The notes below the pieces were generated by a model. The model was given only the letters and a program-made list of their open reading frames with translations, made no database searches and had not been told where the DNA came from. DNA of 31,564 nucleotides from Bacillota bacterium. Its GTDB lineage: Bacteria > Bacillota > Clostridia > Oscillospirales > Acutalibacteraceae. Of the stretch, positions 7,126 through 14,577 are shown piece by piece. Where the stretch lies: the NCBI GenBank assembly GCA_029007015.1, contig JAQXHB010000113.1, positions 1 to 31,564 of the forward strand, in the 5' to 3' direction. A program made the position numbers and the translations under genes. Every line of letters begins with the position of its first letter. Within the stretch, counting starts at the first letter, position 1.

Positions 7126-8909
7126 TATCGGCGCGCCTCCCTGCTTTGGAGCATCGAATCAATGACACCGTCGATATCGGCGATGTATTGGCCGAACAAC
7201 TCAGGCTTGTCATTTGGAATATTGTATTTCATTTTAGTCAGTTTATCAAACAGTCCAGCCTCGATGACCCTGCTGATTGGCGCGCCCGTGGCCACCAACT
7301 CCGCACAGCGGTCGTACAGATGCAGTATGGTTTGCATCATGAGGAACTGCTTTTTGAGCGGCACATAGGTGTCGTCCTTGTGATAGGCGTTCTGCTGTAA
7401 AAAGCCGACACGAATGACGCGCGCCGTTTCGATGACCAGTTTTTGGTCGTCGGGCAGTACATCTGAGCCGATTAGTTTGACTATCTCCATCAAAGAGGTC
7501 TCCTCGCGCAGTAAGCCGTTGATGCGTGCGCGGCAGGCCATGAAATCGGGGTCGACATTTTCTTCAAAATAGCGGCTAAGGTCGTTCTCATACTCGCTGT
7601 AACTGGTTGTCCAGTTGATAGCGGGGTAGTGGCGCGCATAGGCAAGACTCTTGTCCAGCGCCCAGAACACGCGTGTAAAGCGCTTGGTGTTCTGCGTGAC
7701 CGGCTCTGAGAAGTCGGCGCCCTGCGGCGATACTGCGCCGATAACGGTGACAGAGCCGCGGCGGTCGCCCAGCGTGCTGACCATTCCGGCGCGCTCGTAG
7801 AAGTCGGACAGTCGGGACGGCAGATAGGCAGGAAATCCCTCCTCCGCCGGCATCTCCTCCAAGCGGCCGCTTATCTCACGCAGAGCCTCGGCCCAGCGCG
7901 AGGTGGAGTCGGCCATCATAGCCACATCGTAACCCATATCACGATAGTATTCGGCCAGCGTAATACCGGTGTATATGATGGCCTCGCGCGCGGCCACCGG
8001 CATGTTGGATGTATTGGCAATGAGCACCGTACGGTCGGTCAGTTCGCGGCCGGTGCGCGGGTCGATAAGTCCGCCAAACTCGTCAAGTACCTGAGTCATC
8101 TCGTTGCCGCGCTCACCGCAGCCGACATATATGATGAGGTCGGCGTCGCACCACTTGGCCAACTGATGTTGTGTCATGGTTTTACCGGTACCGAAACCGC
8201 CCGGTATTGCGGCGGTGCCGCCCTTGGCAATAGGCAGCATAGTGTCGATGACGCGCTGTCCGGTTATGAGCGGCGTGTTGCACGGCAGACGCTTGCTAAC
8301 CGGGCGCGGTATGCGTATCGGCCAGCGCTGGCAAAGGGTCAGTTGGTGCTCGTCGCCCTTGTCGTCGGTCAGTTTCACCACCGTGTCGTTTACCCGGTAC
8401 TGGCCGTTTGGCGCCACCCATGTAACACGGCCGGATATGTCAGGGCTGACCATACAGCGGTGCTCGATGCTCGCTGTCTCAGGGCAGGTGGCGTATATAT
8501 CGCCGCCTGTGAGGCTATCGCCCACCTTAACGGTGACCGTAACATCCCACAGCCGCTCCTCGTTAAGTGAAGATATCATACTGCCTCGCTCGATGAAGGC
8601 GCCCGAATGGCTCTCGATGTCGCGCAGAGGGCGCTCGATACCGTCAAAGATATTGCTGACAATGCCGGGGCCGAGTGTCACGCACATGGGACTGCCGGTG
8701 GAATATACCGGCTGACCGACCTTCAGTCCGGTGGTCGACTCGTAAACCTGAATAACGGTGCGCTCACTGCTAATCTCGATGACCTCACCGACCAGACGCT
8801 CGTCTCCGACAAAGACCATCTCCTGCATGGAGAATCCCTTGCTGTTAGCCACGGTGACGACGGGGCCGTTGATGCCGAATATCACATTTTTCTCCTGCAT
8901 TTGTGCCAC
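7125..8909 (-). CDS. ntpA: V/A-type ATP synthase catalytic subunit A
   Basis: Subunit A (594 residues) is the ATP-hydrolysing or ATP-synthesising subunit of the rotary head. It has the N-terminal barrel, then the non-homologous bulge region typical of A subunits at ~110-200. Walker A GGFGTGKT is at 237-244, followed by VGCGERGNEM, and DSTSRWAEALREISGRL contains the Walker B/catalytic region. These make it clearly catalytic, unlike subunit B. ATG 8909 is preceded by GAGGTGG and lies 4 nt after the stop of subunit E. The length matches the family (about 580-600 residues). Whether the enzyme mainly makes ATP or pumps ions cannot be read from this subunit. Confidence 0.98.
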   Translation of the reverse strand: MAQMQEKNVIFGINGPVVTVANSKGFSMQEMVFVGDERLVGEVIEISSERTVIQVYESTTGLKVGQPVYSTGSPMCVTLGPGIVSNIFDGIERPLRDIESHSGAFIERGSMISSLNEERLWDVTVTVKVGDSLTGGDIYATCPETASIEHRCMVSPDISGRVTWVAPNGQYRVNDTVVKLTDDKGDEHQLTLCQRWPIRIPRPVSKRLPCNTPLITGQRVIDTMLPIAKGGTAAIPGGFGTGKTMTQHQLAKWCDADLIIYVGCGERGNEMTQVLDEFGGLIDPRTGRELTDRTVLIANTSNMPVAAREAIIYTGITLAEYYRDMGYDVAMMADSTSRWAEALREISGRLEEMPAEEGFPAYLPSRLSDFYERAGMVSTLGDRRGSVTVIGAVSPQGADFSEPVTQNTKRFTRVFWALDKSLAYARHYPAINWTTSYSEYENDLSRYFEENVDPDFMACRARINGLLREETSLMEIVKLIGSDVLPDDQKLVIETARVIRVGFLQQNAYHKDDTYVPLKKQFLMMQTILHLYDRCAELVATGAPISRVIEAGLFDKLTKMKYNIPNDKPELFGQYIADIDGVIDSMLQSREARR

Positions 8910-8913
8910 CTCG

Positions 8914-9492
8914 TCAATCCAATATAAGTTTGCTGTCTTTAATGAACCGCTCGCGCTCGGCCTCTAACCGGCTGTCGAGGGTATTGTCGGCCGCCAGTCG
9001 GCCGTTCTCGCTGACGGCGCGGACACCGCCGAGAGCAATTTCGCCGTCGGCCTCGAAGCGGGCCGATGCCGGCAGTGTGTCGCAAATCAGTTTCTCGTCG
9101 GCGGCGCGTCCGTATACGGTGCAGTGCTCACCGACTGCGGCAACGGCCTCGGCCGTCAGCGCAGTCAATATGCCGGCGTACTCCTCCGACGCGACCGCCT
9201 GCTCAATGCGCGCCCGCGCCTCGTCGAACAACTCGTCTGTAAGTTTCAAGCGCTGTAAAAACAACTTCTCTCGCTGTTCAGCGCGGCGGCCGGCCTTCTC
9301 GCGCCCGATTCGGTCGCGTATGTCGGCGGCGCGGCGCTGCAGTGACAGATAAACTTCACGCGAGATGCGCGCCTCTGCCTTGGCCGTTTCGTCAGCGATA
9401 TATTTGTCGGTTGCTTCCTCAATCTCTTTGCGTCGGCGCTCGGCGTCGGCGTTGATGGCGTTTAGGAAGTCATCAATCTGTTTGTTGGGCAT
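8914..9492 (-). CDS. ntpE: V/A-type ATP synthase subunit E (peripheral stalk)
   Basis: A 192-residue peripheral stalk subunit. The N-terminal half is a highly charged helix rich in Glu, Arg, Lys and Ala (ADAERRRKEIEEATDKYIA onward) that would pair with the G/H subunit. The C-terminal half (LTAEAVAAVGEHCTVYGRAAD; GGVRAVSENGRLAADNTLDSR) matches the globular head-binding domain, including the VSENGRLAADNTL motif typical of subunit E. ATG 9492 follows an AGGAGGG site. It lies between subunits F and A; in many clostridial and archaeal operons E instead precedes C and F, so the position is a rearrangement. Confidence 0.93.
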   Translation of the reverse strand: MPNKQIDDFLNAINADAERRRKEIEEATDKYIADETAKAEARISREVYLSLQRRAADIRDRIGREKAGRRAEQREKLFLQRLKLTDELFDEARARIEQAVASEEYAGILTALTAEAVAAVGEHCTVYGRAADEKLICDTLPASARFEADGEIALGGVRAVSENGRLAADNTLDSRLEAERERFIKDSKLILD

Positions 9493-9540
9493 AGTAATCT
9501 CCCTCCTGCGGGATACGGTGGTATCTCATTGCCCGCTCGG

Positions 9541-9849
9541 TCAAATCTTGATGCCTATTGCATCGTTTATATATTTCATTATCGAGTCCTTACTGCGGCC
9601 GTCGCCGTGTCTGTCGGGTATCTCGACGATAAGCGGCGACGCGTGGCTGAGTTTCATGTCGTAAACCTCAGTCCGGCACATGTCCACCAACTTCTCGGTG
9701 ATGAGCACCACGGCCACCGACCGGTCTGCCATTGCGGCGGACAGCGCGTCGATTACCTCGTCGCGCTCATGCACCACCACGCCCTCAATGCCGGCCAGTC
9801 TGAGACCGGTCTGGGTATCGTGGTTGTCACTTATCAGAGCAAAACGCAT
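9541..9849 (-). CDS. ntpG: V/A-type ATP synthase subunit F
   Basis: Subunit F (102 residues) is the small Rossmann-like central-stalk subunit that binds subunit D. Typical elements are the N-terminal strand and loop (RFALISDNHDTQTGLRLAGIEG), VVLITEKLVDMC in the middle and LIVEIPDRHG near the C-terminus. The length is normal. ATG 9849 is preceded by AAGGTG overlapping the end of subunit K, 11 nt away. The symbol follows the Enterococcus naming, where the F subunit is ntpG. Confidence 0.93.
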   Translation of the reverse strand: MRFALISDNHDTQTGLRLAGIEGVVVHERDEVIDALSAAMADRSVAVVLITEKLVDMCRTEVYDMKLSHASPLIVEIPDRHGDGRSKDSIMKYINDAIGIKI

Positions 9850-9860
9850 GGCGCCGCACC

Positions 9861-10340
9861 TTACAGTACGATAAGGTTTGCGAAACTGGGTATCTTGTTG
9901 AGTATCAGGAACGCGATAACGAAACCGTACAGAGCAACGGCCTCGCCCAGAACGACGAAAATCATTGCCTTACCGAATGCCTTGGGATTTTCAGAGGTTG
10001 CACCGATAGCGGCCGGTGCGCCGGCGGCCAGAGCGATACCTGCGCCAATGGCCGACAGACCGATGGCCAGCGCGGCGGCTATGAAGCCCATGCCGGCGGC
10101 ACTGCCGAGTGCGGTAGCCAGCGCGTCGCTAATCTGATTGGTGGCCACGGTGCCCTGCTCGGCGGTGGCGACAAATGTAACCATCATGCACAGCGCCGCA
10201 GTCAGCATAACTGTCATGAAGTGCTTGCGAACAGCAGTCGATGTGCTGCCGCTCTTTTTGAACGAGTTGATGGCTACCAAAACAGCGGCCGTTATGCCGA
10301 CAAAAGGTAATGTCATGAGAAGAAGTGTGGTGATGTTCAT
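9861..10340 (-). CDS. ntpK: V/A-type ATP synthase subunit K (membrane proteolipid)
   Basis: The rotor-ring proteolipid, 159 residues with four hydrophobic helices (~4-24, 42-60, 82-107, 124-147). The second half is a classic c-type hairpin: a Gly/Ala-rich helix, a polar loop (TSENPKAFGK) and a helix with the ion-binding glutamate at E133 in GEAVALYGF. The first half is not a duplicated proteolipid hairpin: it has no Gly-rich helix and no polar-loop motif, and it is joined by a Gln/Thr-rich linker (~60-75). The ring therefore likely carries one ion site per four helices or per two helices plus an extension. The start at 10340 is backed by AGGAGG. An internal ATG near residue 42 would give a signal-peptide-like start but lacks that support. 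Confidence 0.92.
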   Translation of the reverse strand: MNITTLLLMTLPFVGITAAVLVAINSFKKSGSTSTAVRKHFMTVMLTAALCMMVTFVATAEQGTVATNQISDALATALGSAAGMGFIAAALAIGLSAIGAGIALAAGAPAAIGATSENPKAFGKAMIFVVLGEAVALYGFVIAFLILNKIPSFANLIVL

Positions 10341-10364
10341 TTTTATATCCTCCTGAAAAATAAA

Positions 10365-12284
10365 TTATTCTGCATCCGACAGCGCGGTTCTAAACTCCTT
10401 GCCGTCACCGTTGTAAAACCGACTGAACATTTCATAAAACTCAAGTCTCAGCACCTGAATACCGACCAGCAGTCCCTCAAGCACCGACACCAGAATGTTT
10501 GCCAATACAATCACCGCCCAGTAGGCAATGGGGTTGGTAAACAACTCAGCTATCGAGAAGAAAGCCACCATCATGCCGGCGTGAATGAGCACGAATGCGC
10601 CCACTCGCAAGAAACTGAGTGTGTTGGAAACATAACTGATAAACACATCAAACAACTCGGCCGCACTGTCAATTATATATTCGCCCCACGACTCGGGCAT
10701 TGGCTCGCGGCCTCTGCTGACCAGACTGCCGAGCGGCTCCCGCATGAATATTAACAGCAGCGGGATGACTATACACGGAATGAGCACCGCTGCGGGTACG
10801 CTGATGAAGTCGACAATCATCGGTGCCACGGCCAAAACAAGGCTTGAGTAAAGTACCATGCCGCTCAGGCCGTTGGGGCCGAAGAGCGCGCCGCCGATGT
10901 TGTGCTGTTTGAGGCAGGAGTAAATGTTGAGCCCCATCGCGCACAGCACCAGCACAAAGCCGATGACAATTGCCAGCCCGAGCAGCATATTGGCCGAGCC
11001 CATTACATCAATCGGCTTGTCCTCAAAGCCGAGCGCCCGATACATCGGGTTGAGCGCCTCCTCAAATCCAAACACACTGCCGAACAGCGTGCCGAAGCAC
11101 ATACTGCTCGCCCCGCACGGCACCAGTATCTTGCCCAGCGGCATGTTCATGCGCTTATACATGAACAGTCCGGCCAGCAGTACCAGCAAGCCCTGACCGA
11201 GGTCGGCAAACATGATGCCGAACAGCACCGTGTAGGTGATGGCCACAAACGGCGTCGGGTCAAGTTCGTTGTAGCGCGGCAGTCCGTACATGGAAACATA
11301 CATCTCAAACGGACGGAACACCTTTTTGTTCCTGAGTTTGCTCGGCGGTGAAATTCGCTTAATCTTATCCGGGTCATCAAACTCAATCTTGACGCCGCCG
11401 ATAGAGTTTATTGTTTCAAGAAATTCTCGTGCGCTGTCCTCGGCCACCCAGCCGGCCAGCATAAAGAAATCGCTGTGTCCGGCACAAAACCGGCGGTATT
11501 CGTAGCAATCGTTCTTGCGCTTGAGGTAGGAGTAGGTGCGCATGACATTGTCATGTTCATGCTCAAAATAGTTCTGAATTTTTTGCTCCAACTGTTCAAT
11601 CTCGGCGCTTATACCGTCGCACTCACTGCACATAGCAGTAATGGCGTCACGCGGCATTCCCTTGCAGTCGGCTATCCTCAGCCGCTCGAAAAAGAGCGAT
11701 GCAAAAATTCGGTCAGCCTCGTCGGCGTGCGACTTGGGGGTGAAGTAAACTCCCCAGTAGAAGTCGCCCTCTTTGGAGCAGGGCAGAAAGAGTATATACG
11801 GGTTATTCTCGTACGCCTTCAGTTTGGTCATGGCCTCAAGCGGCAGACGCCCGAAACGCACCTTTATAAACTCGCTGTGCAGCACCTTTTCCAGTTCAAC
11901 ATCGAGCGACTCAAAGTGCCTGAGACTGTCAATGTACTTGCGCTTTTTGTCCAGCCTGTCCAGCAGTTCCTGCTTTTTCAAGCCGGTCGATATCAGTTGC
12001 TCGTGAAGCCTGTCCAGCATTTCGCTGACCTCGTCATCAGAAGGTGTGCTGTCCAATTCGACCAGTTCGCCCTCAGTGCCGGCATCGGCCAACATGTCGT
12101 CCAACTCGCTCAGCCGCTGTCGATACGGGTTGTCGCCGTACAAAGGGGTAAACCCGTTGTTTCCGACCAGGTCGGTGGTCATCTCGGGGTGAAAGCAGCC
12201 ACTGGAGATGCAAGCATCAATAACTCGGTCGATACTGCCGATGTCAGCCAGCATGCTGACCATTTTCATTTTACATACAGCCAA
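10365..12284 (-). CDS. ntpI: V/A-type ATP synthase subunit I (membrane stator a-subunit)
   Basis: Subunit I (639 residues) is the membrane stator that forms the ion half-channels against the K ring. The N-terminal ~340 residues are cytoplasmic, with long coiled-coil segments (LEQKIQNYFEHEHDNVMRTY and around residues 85-125). The C-terminal half has seven to eight membrane helices, including the conserved MFADLGQGLLVLLAGL segment and a late helix with polar residues (SYVSNTLSFLRVGAFVLIHAGM), which carries the essential Arg of the family. The start is TTG 12284, 6 nt after AGGAGGT. The resulting N-terminus (MAVCKMKMVSM) fits other subunit I proteins better than the downstream ATGs. Confidence 0.95.
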   Translation of the reverse strand: MAVCKMKMVSMLADIGSIDRVIDACISSGCFHPEMTTDLVGNNGFTPLYGDNPYRQRLSELDDMLADAGTEGELVELDSTPSDDEVSEMLDRLHEQLISTGLKKQELLDRLDKKRKYIDSLRHFESLDVELEKVLHSEFIKVRFGRLPLEAMTKLKAYENNPYILFLPCSKEGDFYWGVYFTPKSHADEADRIFASLFFERLRIADCKGMPRDAITAMCSECDGISAEIEQLEQKIQNYFEHEHDNVMRTYSYLKRKNDCYEYRRFCAGHSDFFMLAGWVAEDSAREFLETINSIGGVKIEFDDPDKIKRISPPSKLRNKKVFRPFEMYVSMYGLPRYNELDPTPFVAITYTVLFGIMFADLGQGLLVLLAGLFMYKRMNMPLGKILVPCGASSMCFGTLFGSVFGFEEALNPMYRALGFEDKPIDVMGSANMLLGLAIVIGFVLVLCAMGLNIYSCLKQHNIGGALFGPNGLSGMVLYSSLVLAVAPMIVDFISVPAAVLIPCIVIPLLLIFMREPLGSLVSRGREPMPESWGEYIIDSAAELFDVFISYVSNTLSFLRVGAFVLIHAGMMVAFFSIAELFTNPIAYWAVIVLANILVSVLEGLLVGIQVLRLEFYEMFSRFYNGDGKEFRTALSDAE

Positions 12285-12295
12285 TCCGATACCTC

Positions 12296-13339
12296 CTATT
12301 GCTTTAGTATGAGCAGCGGCATTATTCTGTCACTTGGCAGTGAATAACGCACGCCCTCTATTATCGTGGTAATATTGGATATTTCATATTCCATAATATT
12401 AACATAGTACAGCATAACTGCCGCCGGAATCTGCGACATCCGTATGCGTGATGCAAATCGGTTATACATTATTCGGTCGGTCATCAGACCGATATCCCGA
12501 GCGGAGTATTTCTCAAACAGCCGGCCCGCCGGCGTCTTTGACAAGAGACGCATGGCGTCATCGGCCGTCGGCGCGTCGATGATGGCGTCTGTCTGCCGCG
12601 CCGTCAGCATGCTGTGTGCGCCGACAATCTGCGCGCGCAGTGTGTCGGGTGTCGTGCCGAAGCGCCGCTTCGCCCTGATTATGTGGCAAATGTCCTTTAA
12701 CTCGGTTCGCATATTGACAACCGCCATGATTTCGTCTGCGGCGCGCCCGTGATAGTACCGCCTGACAACCTGCATCTGGCGGGAGTGCACCGCCTTGTCG
12801 ACCGCCGCTTCGAGGGTGGTAAAGTCATCTGCCCGCTCGCCGCGGAAAAAATTGAGCATGGCGCTCTTGAGCCACCGGTCGTCGATGGCGGCGACGATGT
12901 CCTCTGCTCCCCGCGCGCCGGCAAGCCCTGCAAAATCGACCGACATCTCGGCCGCCAGTTCATCGGGCAGTGAGGTGCTGTAATCGGCCGCGCGGCCGCC
13001 GCGGTAGTACCGCATAAACCGCATGAGTTCGTCGGCCTCGTACCGCACCAGTAAACATTCATACAGATGGGAGCCGATACTGCGCTCAAAGTGCATCAGT
13101 TCGAGCACCTCGCTCATCAAAAAGCGCCTGAGCAGTACCTCCAGCCGGTCGCGGTGGATATTTGAGTCCTTGACACTGCCGAGCGCCGACGAATAATAGG
13201 TGCGGCTCTTTAGGTACTGCGCCACATCGCCCACGCTCGTAAGCGCGGCCATGTCCCGAAAATTTTGTTCCTCCAGACAGCGCCCGTACTTGGCGCGTGC
13301 CTTGGCCATTATGGCATTGGATGCCATGCCTGTCAGCAA
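12296..13339 (-). CDS. ntpC: V/A-type ATP synthase subunit C (AC39-like)
   Basis: Subunit C (about 347 residues) is the mostly helical funnel that joins the central stalk to the K ring. The protein is helix-rich and divergent, with family-like stretches such as SNAIMAKARAKYGRCLEE, the VGDVAQYLKSRTYY repeat unit and EVLELMHFERSIGSHLYECLLVRYEADELM. Similar motifs recur roughly every 110 residues, as expected of its three-lobed fold. A longer frame begins at GTG 13348, but that codon lies inside the AAGGAGG ribosome binding site. TTG 13339, 8 nt after the site, is the better start; ATG 13327 is also possible but 20 nt away. Its position before subunit I rather than between E and F is unusual. 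Confidence 0.88.
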   Translation of the reverse strand: MLTGMASNAIMAKARAKYGRCLEEQNFRDMAALTSVGDVAQYLKSRTYYSSALGSVKDSNIHRDRLEVLLRRFLMSEVLELMHFERSIGSHLYECLLVRYEADELMRFMRYYRGGRAADYSTSLPDELAAEMSVDFAGLAGARGAEDIVAAIDDRWLKSAMLNFFRGERADDFTTLEAAVDKAVHSRQMQVVRRYYHGRAADEIMAVVNMRTELKDICHIIRAKRRFGTTPDTLRAQIVGAHSMLTARQTDAIIDAPTADDAMRLLSKTPAGRLFEKYSARDIGLMTDRIMYNRFASRIRMSQIPAAVMLYYVNIMEYEISNITTIIEGVRYSLPSDRIMPLLILKQ

Positions 13340-13375
13340 GACGGACACCTCCTTGTCTGTTTAATACAATCTAAT

Positions 13376-13735
13376 CTATCGGCCGAGTGTGCTGTCGACA
13401 ATTCTATTGAGCCACTCCTCGCGGCCGGCGTCAAACTGCTTATGCAGTTTTTTCATGCCGTCATCAAGGTATGCATCCCCGTCAGATGCCTCATCGGCCG
13501 CGGCCTTGGCCTCGCTCTCAATCTGTGCAATGCGGCTTTCGGCGCGTTTGGCATATTCCTTGCGCAGACGAGCCTCGTTATCGGCAATGGTCTGCTTGGC
13601 ATCGGCTTTGTACCCTTCGGCACGGCGGGTCAGTTCCTGCGCGCGCTCGTCATATTCGATGACCTGCAACAACAGTTTCTCAACGCCGGTGTGCTGTGCG
13701 GCTGTACCTCTGTCAATTCGGTTGTCGTTATTCAC
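13376..13735 (-). CDS. V/A-type ATP synthase subunit G/H (peripheral stalk coiled coil)
   Basis: A 119-residue, highly charged, almost entirely helical protein rich in Ala, Glu, Arg and Lys. It is the first gene of the ATPase operon. Heptad-like spacing runs from about residue 15 to 85 (VEKLLLQVIEYDERAQELTR onward). This is what is expected of the AhaH/subunit G-type stalk protein that pairs with subunit E. The assignment rests on coiled-coil character and operon position, as the family has little sequence conservation. The start is GTG 13735, 9 nt after GGAGGT. An upstream extension to 13816 would cover the ribosome binding site and promoter and was rejected. The C-terminal DAGREEWLNRIVDSTLG end resembles this family. 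Confidence 0.82.
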   Translation of the reverse strand: MNNDNRIDRGTAAQHTGVEKLLLQVIEYDERAQELTRRAEGYKADAKQTIADNEARLRKEYAKRAESRIAQIESEAKAAADEASDGDAYLDDGMKKLHKQFDAGREEWLNRIVDSTLGR

Positions 13736-13772
13736 GGTTAAGCCACCTCCGTATATATATATCTTACCAATA

Positions 13773-13800
13773 ATTGTAATACAAACGCCCAAAATTTCAA
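13773..13800 (-). promoter_or_regulatory. Probable promoter of the V/A-type ATPase operon
   Basis: The minus strand has TTGAAA (13795-13800), a 16-nt spacer and TACAAT (13773-13778), each one mismatch from consensus. The predicted start is ~30 nt ahead of the GTG of the first ATPase gene. It is AT-rich and stands out from the GC-rich genes on either side. Confidence 0.65.
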
Positions 13801-13873
13801 GAGTAATTATTAACAAAATCCATCGACCATCAGCATATATTTACATATATTTTTTCGGCAAATCATGCAATCT

Positions 13874-13902
13874 TTGCTCTTTACATATAATATGTGTATA
13901 AT
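13874..13902 (+). promoter_or_regulatory. Possible promoter of the orphan gene at 13960
   Basis: TTGCTC (13874-13879), a 17-nt spacer and a perfect TATAAT (13897-13902) lie ~58 nt before the ATG. A second TATAAT lies a few bases upstream in the spacer, so the exact start is uncertain. Confidence 0.5.
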
Positions 13903-13959
13903 TCAGCACGGTCAGTGTAATATATTTTAGAGTAAAAGTTAATTATCGGCGGTGTTTTT

Positions 13960-14415
13960 ATGCAGGATATTGTGGTGCTCGGTGATGTGGAAATAATATA
14001 CCCCGACTTAAGGCGCGCAGTCAGGCGCTACGGCATTGATTTGTTCGAGAGTCATTACTCCGACGGCGCCCTCAATGTGCGCATGCTGGACAGCGGGTAT
14101 GCGTCGGTCATACCCCATGGGTGCACCGTCATAGTCGACTCGGCAGACAGCGCGTCACTGCACAGCCTCAGCGGGCGGGATGTATCGGTGATAACCTGCG
14201 GCACGGCCGCCAGCGACACTCTCAGCCTGTCCAGTTCGTCGCCCCGCTCGGCGGCCGTCAGTCTGCAAAGGTCGCTGGTCACAGCCGATGGCACTGTTGA
14301 GCCGTGCGAAATTCCCATAACACTCACGCGCAAGATTAACCGAAGCAGTCTGCTCACGGCGTGCGCATTGCTTTTGCTGTTGGGCATCGACTGCTCAGAC
14401 GGTTACATGATGTGA
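13960..14415 (+). CDS. Uncharacterised protein, possibly Mur-ligase-like fragment
   Basis: A 151-residue monocistronic protein that I do not firmly recognise. It has alternating strands and turns (VVLGDVEIIYPDLRRAV; CTVIVDSADSASL; VSVITCGTAASDTLSLSS) and ends with a Leu-rich helix (SSLLTACALLLLLGI). The order VxVDxAD, then VITCG, then a strand-rich stretch, then an Ala/Leu helix ending in LGI loosely recalls the central-domain edge of Mur ligases (VITYG ... NALAAIAxxxxLGI). There is no P-loop and no room for a full ligase. An alternative is a C-terminal membrane anchor. ATG 13960 is preceded by GGCGGTG, a modest site. It is divergent from the ATPase operon and closed by two terminators, so it forms its own unit. 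Confidence 0.6.
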   Translation: MQDIVVLGDVEIIYPDLRRAVRRYGIDLFESHYSDGALNVRMLDSGYASVIPHGCTVIVDSADSASLHSLSGRDVSVITCGTAASDTLSLSSSSPRSAAVSLQRSLVTADGTVEPCEIPITLTRKINRSSLLTACALLLLLGIDCSDGYMM

Positions 14416-14433
14416 CGCGGCCGACGCGCCGGC

Positions 14434-14468
14434 AGGGTCATGCGGAAAATTCCGTGTGACCCTTTTTT
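14434..14468 (+). terminator. Intrinsic terminator after the orphan gene
   Basis: A 13-bp stem with two G-U type pairs (14434-14446 with 14451-14463) has a 4-nt loop and is followed by TTTTTT. It starts ~19 nt after the stop codon at 14415. Confidence 0.88.
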
Positions 14469-14474
14469 AGTTTT

Positions 14475-14498
14475 ACGGCCAAAATTCGGCCGTTTTTA
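14475..14498 (+). terminator. Second, tandem terminator-like hairpin
   Basis: A 6-bp ACGGCC/GGCCGT stem (14475-14480 with 14488-14493) has a 7-nt loop and is followed by a run of Ts. It is just after the stronger hairpin and before the next promoter, so it looks like a back-up terminator. Confidence 0.55.
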
Positions 14499-14509
14499 TG
14501 CAAAAACCG

Positions 14510-14538
14510 TTGTGTTTCGGCGCAAAAAGTGGTATAAT
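14510..14538 (+). promoter_or_regulatory. Promoter of the ABC-F/apbE/rnf gene cluster
   Basis: TTGTGT (14510-14515), a 17-nt spacer and a perfect TATAAT (14533-14538) lie 40 nt ahead of the ABC-F start. It is the only clear promoter I see before the rnf genes, so it may drive the whole run to the terminator at 23171, though an internal promoter cannot be excluded. Confidence 0.72.
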
Positions 14539-14577
14539 ACATGTTAATTGTCTTGTGCAAATAACCGGGAGGTGTAA

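Noticed and set aside
11475..12347. Plus-strand open frame of 290 codons opposite ATPase subunit I
   Set aside because: It lies fully antisense to a clear subunit I gene and reads as low-complexity shadow sequence.
13340..13348. GTG 13348 as start of ATPase subunit C
   Set aside because: The codon overlaps the AAGGAGG ribosome binding site; TTG 13339 is correctly spaced.
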